A stretch of DNA of 64,000 bases from NCBI GenBank assembly GCA_027574665.1, contig CM050652.1, positions 35,421,631 to 35,485,630 on the forward strand. The letters run 5' to 3'. The first letter of the stretch is position 1. The number at the start of each line of letters is the position of its first letter. Positions 31,515 through 45,509 of the stretch are shown here, one piece after another. This stretch comes from Rhynochetos jubatus. Lineage: Eukaryota; Chordata; Aves; Eurypygiformes; Rhynochetidae. The notes under the pieces were generated by a model that made no database searches, was not told the origin of the DNA, and saw only the letters and a list, made by a program, of their open reading frames with translations. The translations under genes were made by a program, and so were the position numbers.

Positions 31515-33576
31515 GGCTCTCACCCTCCTTACAGGGGGGCCACTCTCTCCGGGCAGCCAAGGAGCAGGACGGCAAAAGGCCAACAACCAGGAAAGCAAAG
31601 ACCGAGCCCTGCTTACAGGGAGGTCGCCCAGCGCAAAACCAGCAGGGGCACCCAAAGGTGCCCGCCATGCTCTTACGTGACCACGCCCTGCTGACAGGGA
31701 GGTCTCTTTGCCCAGGGCGCCTTTCTCCTGACCACTCCTCTCCAGCCTGGCGCCGCTCGCTCTTGCCTCGCCGTTCCTCACGCCGACGCCTCTTTCTTCT
31801 TCTCCGGCAGCTGCTGCCAAAGACGGAGGGCACACTTAGGCCTCAGAAGCGCCAACTCCGCCGCCTGAAGGAAGCGCGGCCCCCCACAGCCCCAGAGGGA
31901 GCTCCCCGAGGTACCCCCCCCCGGCTGCCACCCACCCAAGCACCCGCAGACGCCCCACCTCCACAAAGCTCTCCTGCTGCGCCTCCACTCACCAAAGCGT
32001 CGCGCAGCAGGGTTCCAGCCGGCGCTGGAGCTGGGCTCGGAGGCGGGCACCCTGGGCAAATGGAGCTGGGCACGCAAAGCAGCGGCCAAAGAGCCTGCCA
32101 CCCCTGCTTACAGGGGGCTCAAGCCGCTGCCTGGACTGCAAAGCGCCCGGGACTCCGGGGCGCTGGCCCTGCCTTACAGGGCGGCCCGGGTCCCAAAGGC
32201 CCATGGAGGCTCCTTCTCTCCAATGCAGGGGCACCCTGACCTGCACCCCGCTAATGGGGCGGTCACCCCACACAGGCTGCCAGCTGAGCACAAAGGCTCA
32301 CAGACCCGGACCCCGATTACGGGCAGGTCGACACCCAGGGAGCCAGGGAGCTCGGCCTTCCCCCGCAGCCACAGGAATGAGACTCAGCAGCCAGGCACTG
32401 GAGCTTCACGGCCAAAGGCCGAGGGGCCGGGGCCCCAGCCCCGAGGACAGGGGAGGCACACGCCCGGCCCCGCACACCCTGGCCCCACGCCTCTGAAAGG
32501 CCGGGGACAGGGGAACCCGCCTGATTACAGGGGGTCACCCTCCAAGCGCCTCCCGCCGAGCGCAGGGGACACGCAGAGCCCTGCTTACAGGGCGCTCCCC
32601 CTCGCCTCGGCCCTCCCAACCAGCCCCACGGAGCCCCAGGCTCCCACCTGCGCCCGACTTACGGGCCGGCCCGCCTGGCTGCGGCACAACGCCACCTCGA
32701 CATCCCTCGGGAGCCCAGGGAGCGACCTCCACCCCAACTGCGGGGGGGTCGCCCCAGCCAAAAGCGGCGCCAAAGGCGCGACTGCGCCCTGCGGCACAGC
32801 ACTTCCTCAACCCGCACCCTCTAAAGGGCCAGGGAGGGCTCGCTCCTGTGGGCTGCCTACAGCAGCCTCCCCAGCCCTGCTTACAGGGGGGGTCGGGCCG
32901 CTCCTGGGGACAGGGGGCTCCACGGCTCGTGACGCACGCCCCGACTACGGGGGGCTCTCACGCTGGCAGCTCGCCAGCAGGACAGGCAGCCACATGGGCG
33001 CGGGCCCTGACTACAGGCGGGTCCCGTCGCCCACGCTACCACTAAGTGGCTTCGCTCTGTCCTTACAAAGGAGGGGTAAGCCCAGACCCTTCCTCCGCTC
33101 GCGGTCTCAGAGGGGACCCCCCGGTGCTGCACAGCGCCCTACTTTCCCTCCTGTGAAGTTTCAGCTAAACTGCAGTGATTTTAACGGGGGCCTAAAGGAC
33201 AAGGTCACTCACTCGCTCATTCACACCAACCCAAGGACAAGGAGAGGGACAGGGACGGGAAAATAGACCTTCATTGAAGGGAGAGGGAGCACTGCGCAAC
33301 CAATGTTTGGGGAGCCATCCCTACCCACGAGCAGGAGAAGAGAGCCTCAGACCTCTCCCCTGGGGCTGCATGGAGGCCACAGGGGCCTCGACACGCCAAG
33401 GGGCTTTACGGGGGGCCAAGAGGCAAACGCCATGACACGCCCCGACTACGGGGGGTCGGGCTGGCCAGGCCGCCAGCAGGCAAAAAGCCAACGGGGCAGG
33501 GAAACGCCCTTCCCCTGCTTACAGGGTGGGCTTGGGGGCCAGAGAGCTCCCTTTCCCCCTCGGGTGCGGAGGCGGC
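31515..33576. repeat. Satellite unit 7, type B (2062 bp), most diverged copy
   Basis: The B segment is at 32936-33436. Private CpG losses are GACCACGCC near 31682, CTAATGGGG near 32254, GGAATGAGA near 32378 and CACATGGGC near 32994. It shares AGGGGAGGC and CCCCTGGGG with unit 3. AACGGGGCAGG near 33492 is shared with unit 24. The CTAATGGGG change breaks one base pair of a dyad. Confidence 0.95.
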
Positions 33577-35138
33577 GGCTCTCACCCTCCTTACAGGGGG
33601 GCCACTCTCTCCGGGCAGCCAAGGAGCAGGACGGCAAAAGGCCAACAACCAGGAAAGCAAAGACCGAGCCCTGCTTACAGGGAGGTCGCCCAGCGCAAAA
33701 CCAGCAGGGGCACCCAAAGGTGCCCGCCATGCTCTTACGTGACCGCGCCCTGCTGACAGGGAGGTCTCTTTGCCCAGGGCGCCTTTCTCCTGACCACTCC
33801 TCTCCAGCCTGGCGCCGCTCGCTCTTGCCTCGCCGTTCCTCACGCCGACGCCTCTTTCTTCTTCTCCGGCAGCTGCTGCCAAAGACGGAGGGCACACTTA
33901 GGCCTCAGAAGCGCCAACTCCGCCGCCTGAAGGAAGCGCGGCCCCCCACAGCCCCAGAGGGAGCTCCCTGAGGTACCCCCCCCCGGCTGCCACCCACCCA
34001 AGCACCCGCAGACGCCCCACCTCCACAAAGCTCTCCTGCTGCGCCTCCACTCACCAAAGCGTCGCGCAGCAGGGTTCCAGCCGGCGCTGGAGCTGGGCTC
34101 GGAGGCGGGCACCCTGGGCAAATGGAGCTGGGCACGCAAAGCAGCGGCCAAAGAGCCTGCCACCCCTGCTTACAGGGGGCTCAAGCCGCTGCCTGGACTG
34201 CAAAGCGCCCGGGACTCCGGGGCGCTGGCCCTGCCTTACAGGGCGGCCCGGGTCCCAAAGGCCCATGGAGGCTCCTTCTCTCCAATGCAGGGGCACCCTG
34301 ACCTGCACCCCGCTAACGGGGCGGTCACCCCACACAGGCTGCCAGCTGAGCACAAAGGCTCACAGACCCGGACCCCGATTACGGGCAGGTCGACACCCAG
34401 GGAGCCAGGGAGCTCGGCCTTCCCCCGCAGCCACAGGAACGAGACTCAGCAGCCAGGCACTGGAGCTTCACGGCCAAAGGCCGAGGGGCCGGGGCCCCAG
34501 CCCCGAGGACAGAGGGGGAACACGCCCGGCCCCGCACACCCTGGCCCCACGCCTCTGAAAGGCCGGGGACAGGGGAACCCGCCTGATTACAGGGGGTCAC
34601 CCTCCAAGCGCCTCCCGCCGAGCGCAGGGGACACGCAGAGCCCTGCTTACAGGGCGCTCCCCCTCGCCTCGGCCCTCCCAACCAGCCCCACGGAGCCCCA
34701 GGCTCCCACCTGCGCCCGACTTACGGGCCGGCCCGCCTGGCTGCGGCACAACGCCACCTCGACATCCCTCGGGAGCCCAGGGAGCGACCTCCACCCCAAC
34801 TGCGGGGGGGTCGCCCCAGCCAAAAGCGGCGCCAAAGGCGCGACTGCGCCCTGCGGCACAGCACTTCCTCAACCCGCACCCTCTAAAGGGCCAGGGAGGG
34901 CTCGCTCCTGTGGGCTGCCTACAGCAGCCTCCCCAGCCCTGCTTACAGGGGGGTCGGGCCGCTCCTGGGGACAGGGGGCTCCACGGCTCGTGACGCACAC
35001 CCCGACTACGGGGGGGGTCGGGCTGGCCAGGCCGCCAGCAGGCAAAAAGCCAACGCGGCAGGGAAACGCCCTTCCCCTGCTTACAGGGTGGGCTTGGGGG
35101 CCAGAGAGCTCCCTTTCCCCCTCGGGTGCGGAGGCGGC
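33577..35138. repeat. Satellite unit 8, type A (1562 bp)
   Basis: It follows a B unit but has TCTCCGGG, unlike the other A units in that position. A private double change, GACAGAGGGGGAACAC, is near 34510. It has the CCCTGAGG variant. Confidence 0.95.
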
Positions 35139-36700
35139 GGCTCTCACCCTCCTTACAGGGGGGCCACTCTCTCCGGGCAGCCAAGGAGCAGGACGGCAAA
35201 AGGCCAACAACCAGGAAAGCAAAGACCGAGCCCTGCTTACAGGGAGGTCGCCCAGCGCAAAACCAGCAGGGGCACCCAAAGGTGCCCGCCATGCTCTTAC
35301 GTGACCGCGCCCTGCTGACAGGGAGGTCTCTTTGCCCAGGGCGCCTTTCTCCTGACCACTCCTCTCCAGCCTGGCGCCGCTCGCTCTTGCCTCGCCGTTC
35401 CTCACGCCGACGCCTCTTTCTTCTTCTCCGGCAGCTGCTGCCAAAGACGGAGGGCACACTTAGGCCTCAGAAGCGCCAACTCCGCCGCCTGAAGGAAGCG
35501 CGGCCCCCCACAGCCCCAGAGGGAGCTCCCCGAGGTACCCCCCCCCGGCTGCCACCCACCCAAGCACCCGCAGACGCCCCACCTCCACAAAGCTCTCCTG
35601 CTGCGCCTCCACTCACCAAAGTGTCGCGCAGCAGGGTTCCAGCCGGCGCTGGAGCTGGGCTCGGAGGCGGGCACCCTGGGCAAATGGAGCTGGGCACGCA
35701 AAGCAGCGGCCAAAGAGCCTGCCACCCCTGCTTACAGGGGGCTCAAGCCGCTGCCTGGACTGCAAAGCGCCCGGGACTCCGGGGCGCTGGCCCTGCCTTA
35801 CAGGGCGGCCCGGGTCCCAAAGGCCCATGGAGGCTCCTTCTCTCCAATGCAGGGGCACCCTGACCTGCACCCCGCTAACGGGGCGGTCACCCCACACAGG
35901 CTGCCAGCTGAGCACAAAGGCTCACAGACCCGGACCCCGATTACGGGCAGGTCGACACCCAGGGAGCCAGGGAGCTCGGCCTTCCCCCGCAGCCACAGGA
36001 ACGAGACTCAGCAGCCAGGCACTGGAGCTTCACGGCCAAAGGCCGAGGGGCCGGGGCCCCAGCCCCGAGGACAGGGGGGGCACACGCCCGGCCCCGCACA
36101 CCCTGGCCCCACGCCTCTGAAAGGCCGGGGACAGGGGAACCCGCCTGATTACAGGGGGTCACCCTCCAAGCGCCTCCCGCCGAGCGCAGGGGACACGCAG
36201 AGCCCTGCTTACAGGGCGCTCCCCCTCGCCTCGGCCCTCCCAACCAGCCCCACGGAGCCCCAGGCTCCCACCTGCGCCCGACTTACGGGCCGGCCCGCCT
36301 GGCTGCGGCACAACGCCACCTCGACATCCCTCGGGAGCCCAGGGAGCGACCTCCACCCCAACTGCGGGGGGGTCGCCCCAGCCAAAAGCGGCGCCAAAGG
36401 CGCGACTGCGCCCTGCGGCACAGCACTTCCTCAACCCGCACCCTCTAAAGGGCCAGGGAGGGCTCGCTCCTGTGGGCTGCCTACAGCAGCCTCCCCAGCC
36501 CTGCTTACAGGGGGGTCGGGCCGCTCCTGGGGACAGGGGGCTCCACGGCTCGTGACGCACACCCCGACTACGGGGGGGGTCGGGCTGGCCAGGCCGCCAG
36601 CAGGCAAAAAGCCAACGCGGCAGGGAAACGCCCTTCCCCTGCTTACAGGGTGGGCTTGGGGGCCAGAGAGCTCCCTTTCCCCCTCGGGTGCGGAGGCGGC
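35139..36700. repeat. Satellite unit 9, type A (1562 bp)
   Basis: A private CpG loss, AAAGTGTCGCG, is near 35621, where all others read AAAGCGTCGCG. Confidence 0.95.
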
Positions 36701-38262
36701 GGCTCTCACCCTCCTTACAGGGGGGCCACTCTCTCCGGGCAGCCAAGGAGCAGGACGGCAAAAGGCCAACAACCAGGAAAGCAAAGACCGAGCCCTGCTT
36801 ACAGGGAGGTCGCCCAGCGCAAAACCAGCAGGGGCACCCAAAGGTGCCCGCCATGCTCTTACGTGACCGCGCCCTGCTGACAGGGAGGTCTCTTTGCCCA
36901 GGGCGCCTTTCTCCTGACCACTCCTCTCCAGCCTGGCGCCGCTCGCTCTTGCCTCGCCGTTCCTCACGCCGACGCCTCTTTCTTCTTCTCCGGCAGCTGC
37001 TGCCAAAGACGGAGGGCACACTTAGGCCTCAGAAGCGCCAACTCCGCCGCCTGAAGGAAGCGCGGCCCCCCACAGCCCCAGAGGGAGCTCCCCGAGGTAC
37101 CCCCCCCCGGCTGCCACCCACCCAAGCACCCGCAGACGCCCCACCTCCACAAAGCTCTCCTGCTGCGCCTCCACTCACCAAAGCGTCGCGCAGCAGGGTT
37201 CCAGCCGGCGCTGGAGCTGGGCTCGGAGGCGGGCACCCTGGGCAAATGGAGCTGGGCACGCAAAGCAGCGGCCAAAGAGCCTGCCACCCCTGCTTACAGG
37301 GGGCTCAAGCCGCTGCCTGGACTGCAAAGCGCCCGGGACTCCGGGGCGCTGGCCCTGCCTTACAGGGCGGCCCGGGTCCCAAAGGCCCATGGAGGCTCCT
37401 TCTCTCCAATGCAGGGGCACCCTGACCTGCACCCCGCTAACGGGGCGGTCACCCCACACAGGCTGCCAGCTGAGCACAAAGGCTCACAGACCCGGACCCC
37501 GATTACGGGCAGGTCGACACCCAGGGAGCCAGGGAGCTCGGCCTTCCCCCGCAGCCACAGGAACGAGACTCAGCAGCCAGGCACTGGAGCTTCACGGCCA
37601 AAGGCCGAGGGGCCGGGGCCCCAGCCCCGAGGACAGGGGGGGCACACGCCCGGCCCCGCACACCCTGGCCCCACGCCTCTGAAAGGCCGGGGACAGGGGA
37701 ACCCGCCTGATTACAGGGGGTCACCCTCCAAGCGCCTCCCGCCGAGCGCAGGGGACACGCAGAGCCCTGCTTACAGGGCGCTCCCCCTCGCCTCGGCCCT
37801 CCCAACCAGCCCCACGGAGCCCCAGGCTCCCACCTGCGCCCGACTTACGGGCCGGCCCGCCTGGCTGCGGCACAACGCCACCTCGACATCCCTCGGGAGC
37901 CCAGGGAGCGACCTCCACCCCAACTGCGGGGGGGTCGCCCCAGCCAAAAGCGGCGCCAAAGGCGCGACTGCGCCCTGCGGCACAGCACTTCCTCAACCCG
38001 CACCCTCTAAAGGGCCAGGGAGGGCTCGCTCCTGTGGGCTGCCTACAGCAGCCTCCCCAGCCCTGCTTACAGGGGGGTCGGGCCGCTCCTGGGGACAGGG
38101 GGCTCCACGGCTCGTGACGCACACCCCGACTACGGGGGGGGTCGGGCTGGCCAGGCCGCCAGCAGGCAAAAAGCCAACGCGGCAGGGAAACGCCCTTCCC
38201 CTGCTTACAGGGTGGGCTTGGGGGCCAGAGAGCTCCCTTTCCCCCTCGGGTGCGGAGGCGGC
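36701..38262. repeat. Satellite unit 10, type A (1562 bp)
   Basis: A consensus-like A unit in the run of four consecutive A units (8-11), with no private variant noticed. Confidence 0.95.
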
Positions 38263-39824
38263 GGCTCTCACCCTCCTTACAGGGGGGCCACTCTCTCCGG
38301 GCAGCCAAGGAGCAGGACGGCAAAAGGCCAACAACCAGGAAAGCAAAGACCGAGCCCTGCTTACAGGGAGGTCGCCCAGCGCAAAACCAGCAGGGGCACC
38401 CAAAGGTGCCCGCCATGCTCTTACGTGACCGCGCCCTGCTGACAGGGAGGTCTCTTTGCCCAGGGCGCCTTTCTCCTGACCACTCCTCTCCAGCCTGGCG
38501 CCGCTCGCTCTTGCCTCGCCGTTCCTCACGCCGACGCCTCTTTCTTCTTCTCCGGCAGCTGCTGCCAAAGACGGAGGGCACACTTAGGCCTCAGAAGCGC
38601 CAACTCCGCCGCCTGAAGGAAGCGCGGCCCCCCACAGCCCCAGAGGGAGCTCCCCGAGGTACCCCCCCCCGGCTGCCACCCACCCAAGCACCCGCAGACG
38701 CCCCACCTCCACAAAGCTCTCCTGCTGCGCCTCCACTCACCAAAGCGTCGCGCAGCAGGGTTCCAGCCGGCGCTGGAGCTGGGCTCGGAGGCGGGCACCC
38801 TGGGCAAATGGAGCTGGGCACGCAAAGCAGCGGCCAAAGAGCCTGCCACCCCTGCTTACAGGGGGCTCAAGCCGCTGCCTGGACTGCAAAGCGCCCGGGA
38901 CTCCGGGGCGCTGGCCCTGCCTTACAGGGCGGCCCGGGTCCCAAAGGCCCATGGAGGCTCCTTCTCTCCAATGCAGGGGCACCCTGACCTGCACCCCGCT
39001 AACGGGGCGGTCACCCCACACAGGCTGCCAGCTGAGCACAAAGGCTCACAGACCCGGACCCCGATTACGGGCAGGTCGACACCCAGGGAGCCAGGGAGCT
39101 CGGCCTTCCCCCGCAGCCACAGGAACGAGACTCAGCAGCCAGGCACTGGAGCTTCACGGCCAAAGGCCGAGGGGCCGGGGCCCCAGCCCCGAGGACAGGG
39201 GGGGCACACGCCCGGCCCCGCACACCCTGGCCCCACGCCTCTGAAAGGCCGGGGACAGGGGAACCCGCCTGATTACAGGGGGTCACCCTCCAAGCGCCTC
39301 CCGCCGAGCGCAGGGGACACGCAGAGCCCTGCTTACAGGGCGCTCCCCCTCGCCTCGGCCCTCCCAACCAGCCCCACGGAGCCCCAGGCTCCCACCTGCG
39401 CCCGACTTACGGGCCGGCCCGCCTGGCTGCGGCACAACGCCACCTCGACATCCCTCGGGAGCCCAGGGAGCGACCTCCACCCCAACTGCGGGGGGGTCGC
39501 CCCAGCCAAAAGCGGCGCCAAAGGCGCGACTGCGCCCTGCGGCACAGCACTTCCTCAACCCGCACCCTCTAAAGGGCCAGGGAGGGCTCGCTCCTGTGGG
39601 CTGCCTACAGCAGCCTCCCCAGCCCTGCTTACAGGGGGGTCGGGCCGCTCCTGGGGACAGGGGGCTCCACGGCTCGTGACGCACACCCCGACTACGGGGG
39701 GGGTCGGGCTGGCCAGGCCGCCAGCAGGCAAAAAGCCAACGCGGCAGGGAAACGCCCTTCCCCTGCTTACAGGGTGGGCTTGGGGGCCAGAGAGCTCCCT
39801 TTCCCCCTCGGGTGCGGAGGCGGC
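38263..39824. repeat. Satellite unit 11, type A (1562 bp)
   Basis: The last of four consecutive A units. It is indistinguishable from unit 10 at all variant sites I tracked. Confidence 0.95.
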
Positions 39825-41886
39825 GGCTCTCACCCTCCTTACAGGGGGGCCACTCTCTCCGGGCAGCCAAGGAGCAGGACGGCAAAAGGCCAACAACCAG
39901 GAAAGCAAAGACCGAGCCCTGCTTACAGGGAGGTCGCCCAGCGCAAAACCAGCAGGGGCACCCAAAGGTGCCCGCCATGCTCTTACGTGACCGCGCCCTG
40001 CTGACAGGGAGGTCTCTTTGCCCAGGGCGCCTTTCTCCTGACCACTCCTCTCCAGCCTGGCGCCGCTCGCTCTTGCCTCGCCGTTCCTCACGCCGACGCC
40101 TCTTTCTTCTTCTCCGGCAGCTGCTGCCAAAGACGGAGGGCACACTTAGGCCTCAGAAGCGCCAACTCCGCCGCCTGAAGGAAGCGCGGCCCCCCACAGC
40201 CCCAGAGGGAGCTCCCCGAGGTACCCCCCCCCGGCTGCCACCCACCCAAGCACCCGCAGACGCCCCACCTCCACAAAGCTCTCCTGCTGCGCCTCCACTC
40301 ACCAAAGCGTCGCGCAGCAGGGTTCCAGCCGGCGCTGGAGCTGGGCTCGGAGGCGGGCACCCTGGGCAAATGGAGCTGGGCACGCAAAGCAGCGGCCAAA
40401 GAGCCTGCCACCCCTGCTTACAGGGGGCTCAAGCCGCTGCCTGGACTGCAAAGCGCCCGGGACTCCGGGGCGCTGGCCCTGCCTTACAGGGCGGCCCGGG
40501 TCCCAAAGGCCCATGGAGGCTCCTTCTCTCCAATGCAGGGGCACCCTGACCTGCACCCCGCTAACGGGGCGGTCACCCCACACAGGCTGCCAGCTGAGCA
40601 CAAAGGCTCACAGACCCGGACCCCGATTACGGGCAGGTCGACACCCAGGGAGCCAGGGAGCTCGGCCTTCCCCCGCAGCCACAGGAACGAGACTCAGCAG
40701 CCAGGCACTGGAGCTTCACGGCCAAAGGCCGAGGGGCCGGGGCCCCAGCCCCGAGGACAGGGGGGGCACACGCCCGGCCCCGCACACCCTGGCCCCACGC
40801 CTCTGAAAGGCCGGGGACAGGGGAACCCGCCTGATTACAGGGGGTCACCCTCCAAGCGCCTCCCGCCGAGCGCAGGGGACACGCAGAGCCCTGCTTACAG
40901 GGCGCTCCCCCTCGCCTCGGCCCTCCCAACCAGCCCCACGGAGCCCCAGGCTCCCACCTGCGCCCGACTTACGGGCCGGCCCGCCTGGCTGCGGCACAAC
41001 GCCACCTCGACATCCCTCGGGAGCCCAGGGAGCGACCTCCACCCCAACTGCGGGGGGGTCGCCCCAGCCAAAAGCGGCGCCAAAGGCGCGACTGCGCCCT
41101 GCGGCACAGCACTTCCTCAACCCGCACCCTCTAAAGGGCCAGGGAGGGCTCGCTCCTGTGGGCTGCCTACAGCAGCCTCCCCAGCCCTGCTTACAGGGGG
41201 GGTCGGGCCGCTCCTGGGGACAGGGGGCTCCACGGCTCGTGACGCACGCCCCGACTACGGGGGGCTCTCACGCTGGCAGCTCGCCAGCAGGACAGGCAGC
41301 CACACGGGCGCGGGCCCTGACTACAGGCGGGTCCCGTCGCCCACGCTACCACTAAGTGGCTTCGCTCTGTCCTTACAAAGGAGGGGTAAGCCCAGACCCT
41401 TCCTCCGCTCGCGGTCTCAGAGGGGACCCCCCGGTGCTGCACAGCGCCCTACTTTCCCTCCTGTGAAGTTTCAGCTAAACTGCAGTGATTTTAACGGGGG
41501 CCTAAAGGACAAGGTCACTCACTCGCTCATTCACACCAACCCAAGGACAAGGAGAGGGACAGGGACGGGAAAATAGACCTTCATTGAAGGGAGAGGGAGC
41601 ACTGCGCAACCAATGTTTGGGGAGCCATCCCTACCCACGAGCAGGAGAAGAGAGCCTCAGACCTCTCCCCCGGGGCTGCATGGAGGCCACAGGGGCCTCG
41701 ACACGCCAAGGGGCTTTACGGGGGGCCAAGAGGCAAACGCCATGACACGCCCCGACTACGGGGGGTCGGGCTGGCCAGGCCGCCAGCAGGCAAAAAGCCA
41801 ACGCGGCAGGGAAACGCCCTTCCCCTGCTTACAGGGTGGGCTTGGGGGCCAGAGAGCTCCCTTTCCCCCTCGGGTGCGGAGGCGGC
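39825..41886. repeat. Satellite unit 12, type B (2062 bp)
   Basis: The B segment is at 41246-41746. This unit begins the regular B-A alternation that continues to unit 23. Confidence 0.95.
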
Positions 41887-43448
41887 GGCTCTCACCCTCC
41901 TTACAGGGGGGCCACTCTCTCCAGGCAGCCAAGGAGCAGGACGGCAAAAGGCCAACAACCAGGAAAGCAAAGACCGAGCCCTGCTTACAGGGAGGTCGCC
42001 CAGCGCAAAACCAGCAGGGGCACCCAAAGGTGCCCGCCATGCTCTTACGTGACCGCGCCCTGCTGACAGGGAGGTCTCTTTGCCCAGGGCGCCTTTCTCC
42101 TGACCACTCCTCTCCAGCCTGGCGCCGCTCGCTCTTGCCTCGCCGTTCCTCACGCCGACGCCTCTTTCTTCTTCTCCGGCAGCTGCTGCCAAAGACGGAG
42201 GGCACACTTAGGCCTCAGAAGCGCCAACTCCGCCGCCTGAAGGAAGCGCGGCCCCCCACAGCCCCAGAGGGAGCTCCCCGAGGTACCCCCCCCCGGCTGC
42301 CACCCACCCAAGCACCCGCAGACGCCCCACCTCCACAAAGCTCTCCTGCTGCGCCTCCACTCACCAAAGCGTCGCGCAGCAGGGTTCCAGCCGGCGCTGG
42401 AGCTGGGCTCGGAGGCGGGCACCCTGGGCAAATGGAGCTGGGCACGCAAAGCAGCGGCCAAAGAGCCTGCCACCCCTGCTTACAGGGGGCTCAAGCCGCT
42501 GCCTGGACTGCAAAGCGCCCGGGACTCCGGGGCGCTGGCCCTGCCTTACAGGGCGGCCCGGGTCCCAAAGGCCCATGGAGGCTCCTTCTCTCCAATGCAG
42601 GGGCACCCTGACCTGCACCCCGCTAACGGGGCGGTCACCCCACACAGGCTGCCAGCTGAGCACAAAGGCTCACAGACCCGGACCCCGATTACGGGCAGGT
42701 CGACACCCAGGGAGCCAGGGAGCTCGGCCTTCCCCCGCAGCCACAGGAACGAGACTCAGCAGCCAGGCACTGGAGCTTCACGGCCAAAGGCCGAGGGGCC
42801 GGGGCCCCAGCCCCGAGGACAGGGGGGGCACACGCCCGGCCCCGCACACCCTGGCCCCACGCCTCTGAAAGGCCGGGGACAGGGGAACCCGCCTGATTAC
42901 AGGGGGTCACCCTCCAAGCGCCTCCCGCCGAGCGCAGGGGACACGCAGAGCCCTGCTTACAGGGCGCTCCCCCTCGCCTCGGCCCTCCCAACCAGCCCCA
43001 CGGAGCCCCAGGCTCCCACCTGCGCCCGACTTACGGGCCGGCCCGCCTGGCTGCGGCACAACGCCACCTCGACATCCCTCGGGAGCCCAGGGAGCGACCT
43101 CCACCCCAACTGCAGGGGGGTCGCCCCAGCCAAAAGCGGCGCCAAAGGCGCGACTGCGCCCTGCGGCACAGCACTTCCTCAACCCGCACCCTCTAAAGGG
43201 CCAGGGAGGGCTCGCTCCTGTGGGCTGCCTACAGCAGCCTCCCCAGCCCTGCTTACAGGGGGGTCGGGCCGCTCCTGGGGACAGGGGGCTCCACGGCTCG
43301 TGACGCACACCCCGACTACGGGGGGGGTCGGGCTGGCCAGGCCGCCAGCAGGCAAAAAGCCAACGCGGCAGGGAAACGCCCTTCCCCTGCTTACAGGGTG
43401 GGCTTGGGGGCCAGAGAGCTCCCTTTCCCCCTCGGGTGCGGAGGCGGC
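41887..43448. repeat. Satellite unit 13, type A (1562 bp)
   Basis: It has TCTCCAGG near 41922, and AACTGCAGGGG near 43113, a CpG loss shared only with unit 21. Confidence 0.95.
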
Positions 43449-45509
43449 GGCTCTCACCCTCCTTACAGGGGGGCCACTCTCTCCGGGCAGCCAAGGAGCA
43501 GGACGGCAAAAGGCCAACAACCAGGAAAGCAAAGACCGAGCCCTGCTTACAGGGAGGTCGCCCAGCGCAAAACCAGCAGGGGCACCCAAAGGTGCCCGCC
43601 ATGCTCTTACGTGACCGCGCCCTGCTGACAGGGAGGTCTCTTTGCCCAGGGCGCCTTTCTCCTGACCACTCCTCTCCAGCCTGGCGCCGCTCGCTCTTGC
43701 CTCGCCGTTCCTCACGCCGACGCCTCTTTCTTCTTCTCCGGCAGCTGCTGCCAAAGACGGAGGGCACACTTAGGCCTCAGAAGCGCCAACTCCGCCGCCT
43801 GAAGGAAGCGCGGCCCCCCACAGCCCCAGAGGGAGCTCCCCGAGGTACCCCCCCCCGGCTGCCACCCACCCAAGCACCCGCAGACGCCCCACCTCCACAA
43901 AGCTCTCCTGCTGCGCCTCCACTCACCAAAGCGTCGCGCAGCAGGGTTCCAGCCGGCGCTGGAGCTGGGCTCGGAGGCGGGCACCCTGGGCAAATGGAGC
44001 TGGGCACGCAAAGCAGCGGCCAAAGAGCCTGCCACCCCTGCTTACAGGGGGCTCAAGCCGCTGCCTGGACTGCAAAGCGCCCGGGACTCCGGGGCGCTGG
44101 CCCTGCCTTACAGGGCGGCCCGGGTCCCAAAGGCCCATGGAGGCTCCTTCTCTCCAATGCAGGGGCACCCTGACCTGCACCCCGCTAACGGGGCGGTCAC
44201 CCCACACAGGCTGCCAGCTGAGCACAAAGGCTCACAGACCCGGACCCCGATTACGGGCAGGTCGACACCCAGGGAGCCAGGGAGCTCGGCCTTCCCCCGC
44301 AGCCACAGGAACGAGACTCAGCAGCCAGGCACTGGAGCTTCACGGCCAAAGGCCGAGGGGCCGGGGCCCCAGCCCCGAGGACAGGGGGGGCACACGCCCG
44401 GCCCCGCACACCCTGGCCCCACGCCTCTGAAAGGCCGGGGACAGGGGAACCCGCCTGATTACAGGGGGTCACCCTCCAAGCGCCTCCCGCCGAGCGCAGG
44501 GGACACGCAGAGCCCTGCTTACAGGGCGCTCCCCCTCGCCTCGGCCCTCCCAACCAGCCCCACGGAGCCCCAGGCTCCCACCTGCGCCCGACTTACGGGC
44601 CGGCCCGCCTGGCTGCGGCACAACGCCACCTCGACATCCCTCGGGAGCCCAGGGAGCGACCTCCACCCCAACTGCGGGGGGGTCGCCCCAGCCAAAAGCG
44701 GCGCCAAAGGCGCGACTGCGCCCTGCGGCACAGCACTTCCTCAACCCGCACCCTCTAAAGGGCCAGGGAGGGCTCGCTCCTGTGGGCTGCCTACAGCAGC
44801 CTCCCCAGCCCTGCTTACAGGGGGGTCGGGCCGCTCCTGGGGACAGGGGGCTCCACGGCTCGTGACGCACGCCCCGACTACGGGGGGCTCTCACGCTGGC
44901 AGCTCGCCAGCAGGACAGGCAGCCACACGGGCGCGGGCCCTGACTACAGGCGGGTCCCGTCGCCCACGCTACCACTAAGTGGCTTCGCTCTGTCCTTACA
45001 AAGGAGGGGTAAGCCCAGACCCTTCCTCCGCTCGCGGTCTCAGAGGGGACTCCCCGGTGCTGCACAGCGCCCTACTTTCCCTCCTGTGAAGTTTCAGCTA
45101 AACTGCAGTGATTTTAACGGGGGCCTAAAGGACAAGGTCACTCACTCGCTCATTCACACCAACCCAAGGACAAGGAGAGGGACAGGGACGGGAAAATAGA
45201 CCTTCATTGAAGGGAGAGGGAGCACTGCGCAACCAATGTTTGGGGAGCCATCCCTACCCACGAGCAGGAGAAGAGAGCCTCAGACCTCTCCCCCGGGGCT
45301 GCATGGAGGCCACAGGGGCCTCGACACGCCAAGGGGCTTTACGGGGGGCCAAGAGGCAAACGCCATGACACGCCCCGACTACGGGGGGTCGGGCTGGCCA
45401 GGCCGCCAGCAGGCAAAAAGCCAACGCGGCAGGGAAACGCCCTTCCCCTGCTTACAGGGTGGGCTTGGGGGCCAGAGAGCTCCCTTTCCCCCTCGGGTGC
45501 GGAGGCGGC
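43449..45509. repeat. Satellite unit 14, type B (2061 bp)
   Basis: The B segment is at 44869-45369. One G fewer after CTTACA near 44820 explains the 2061 length. GGGGACTCCCC near 45051 is shared with units 20 and 22. Confidence 0.95.
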
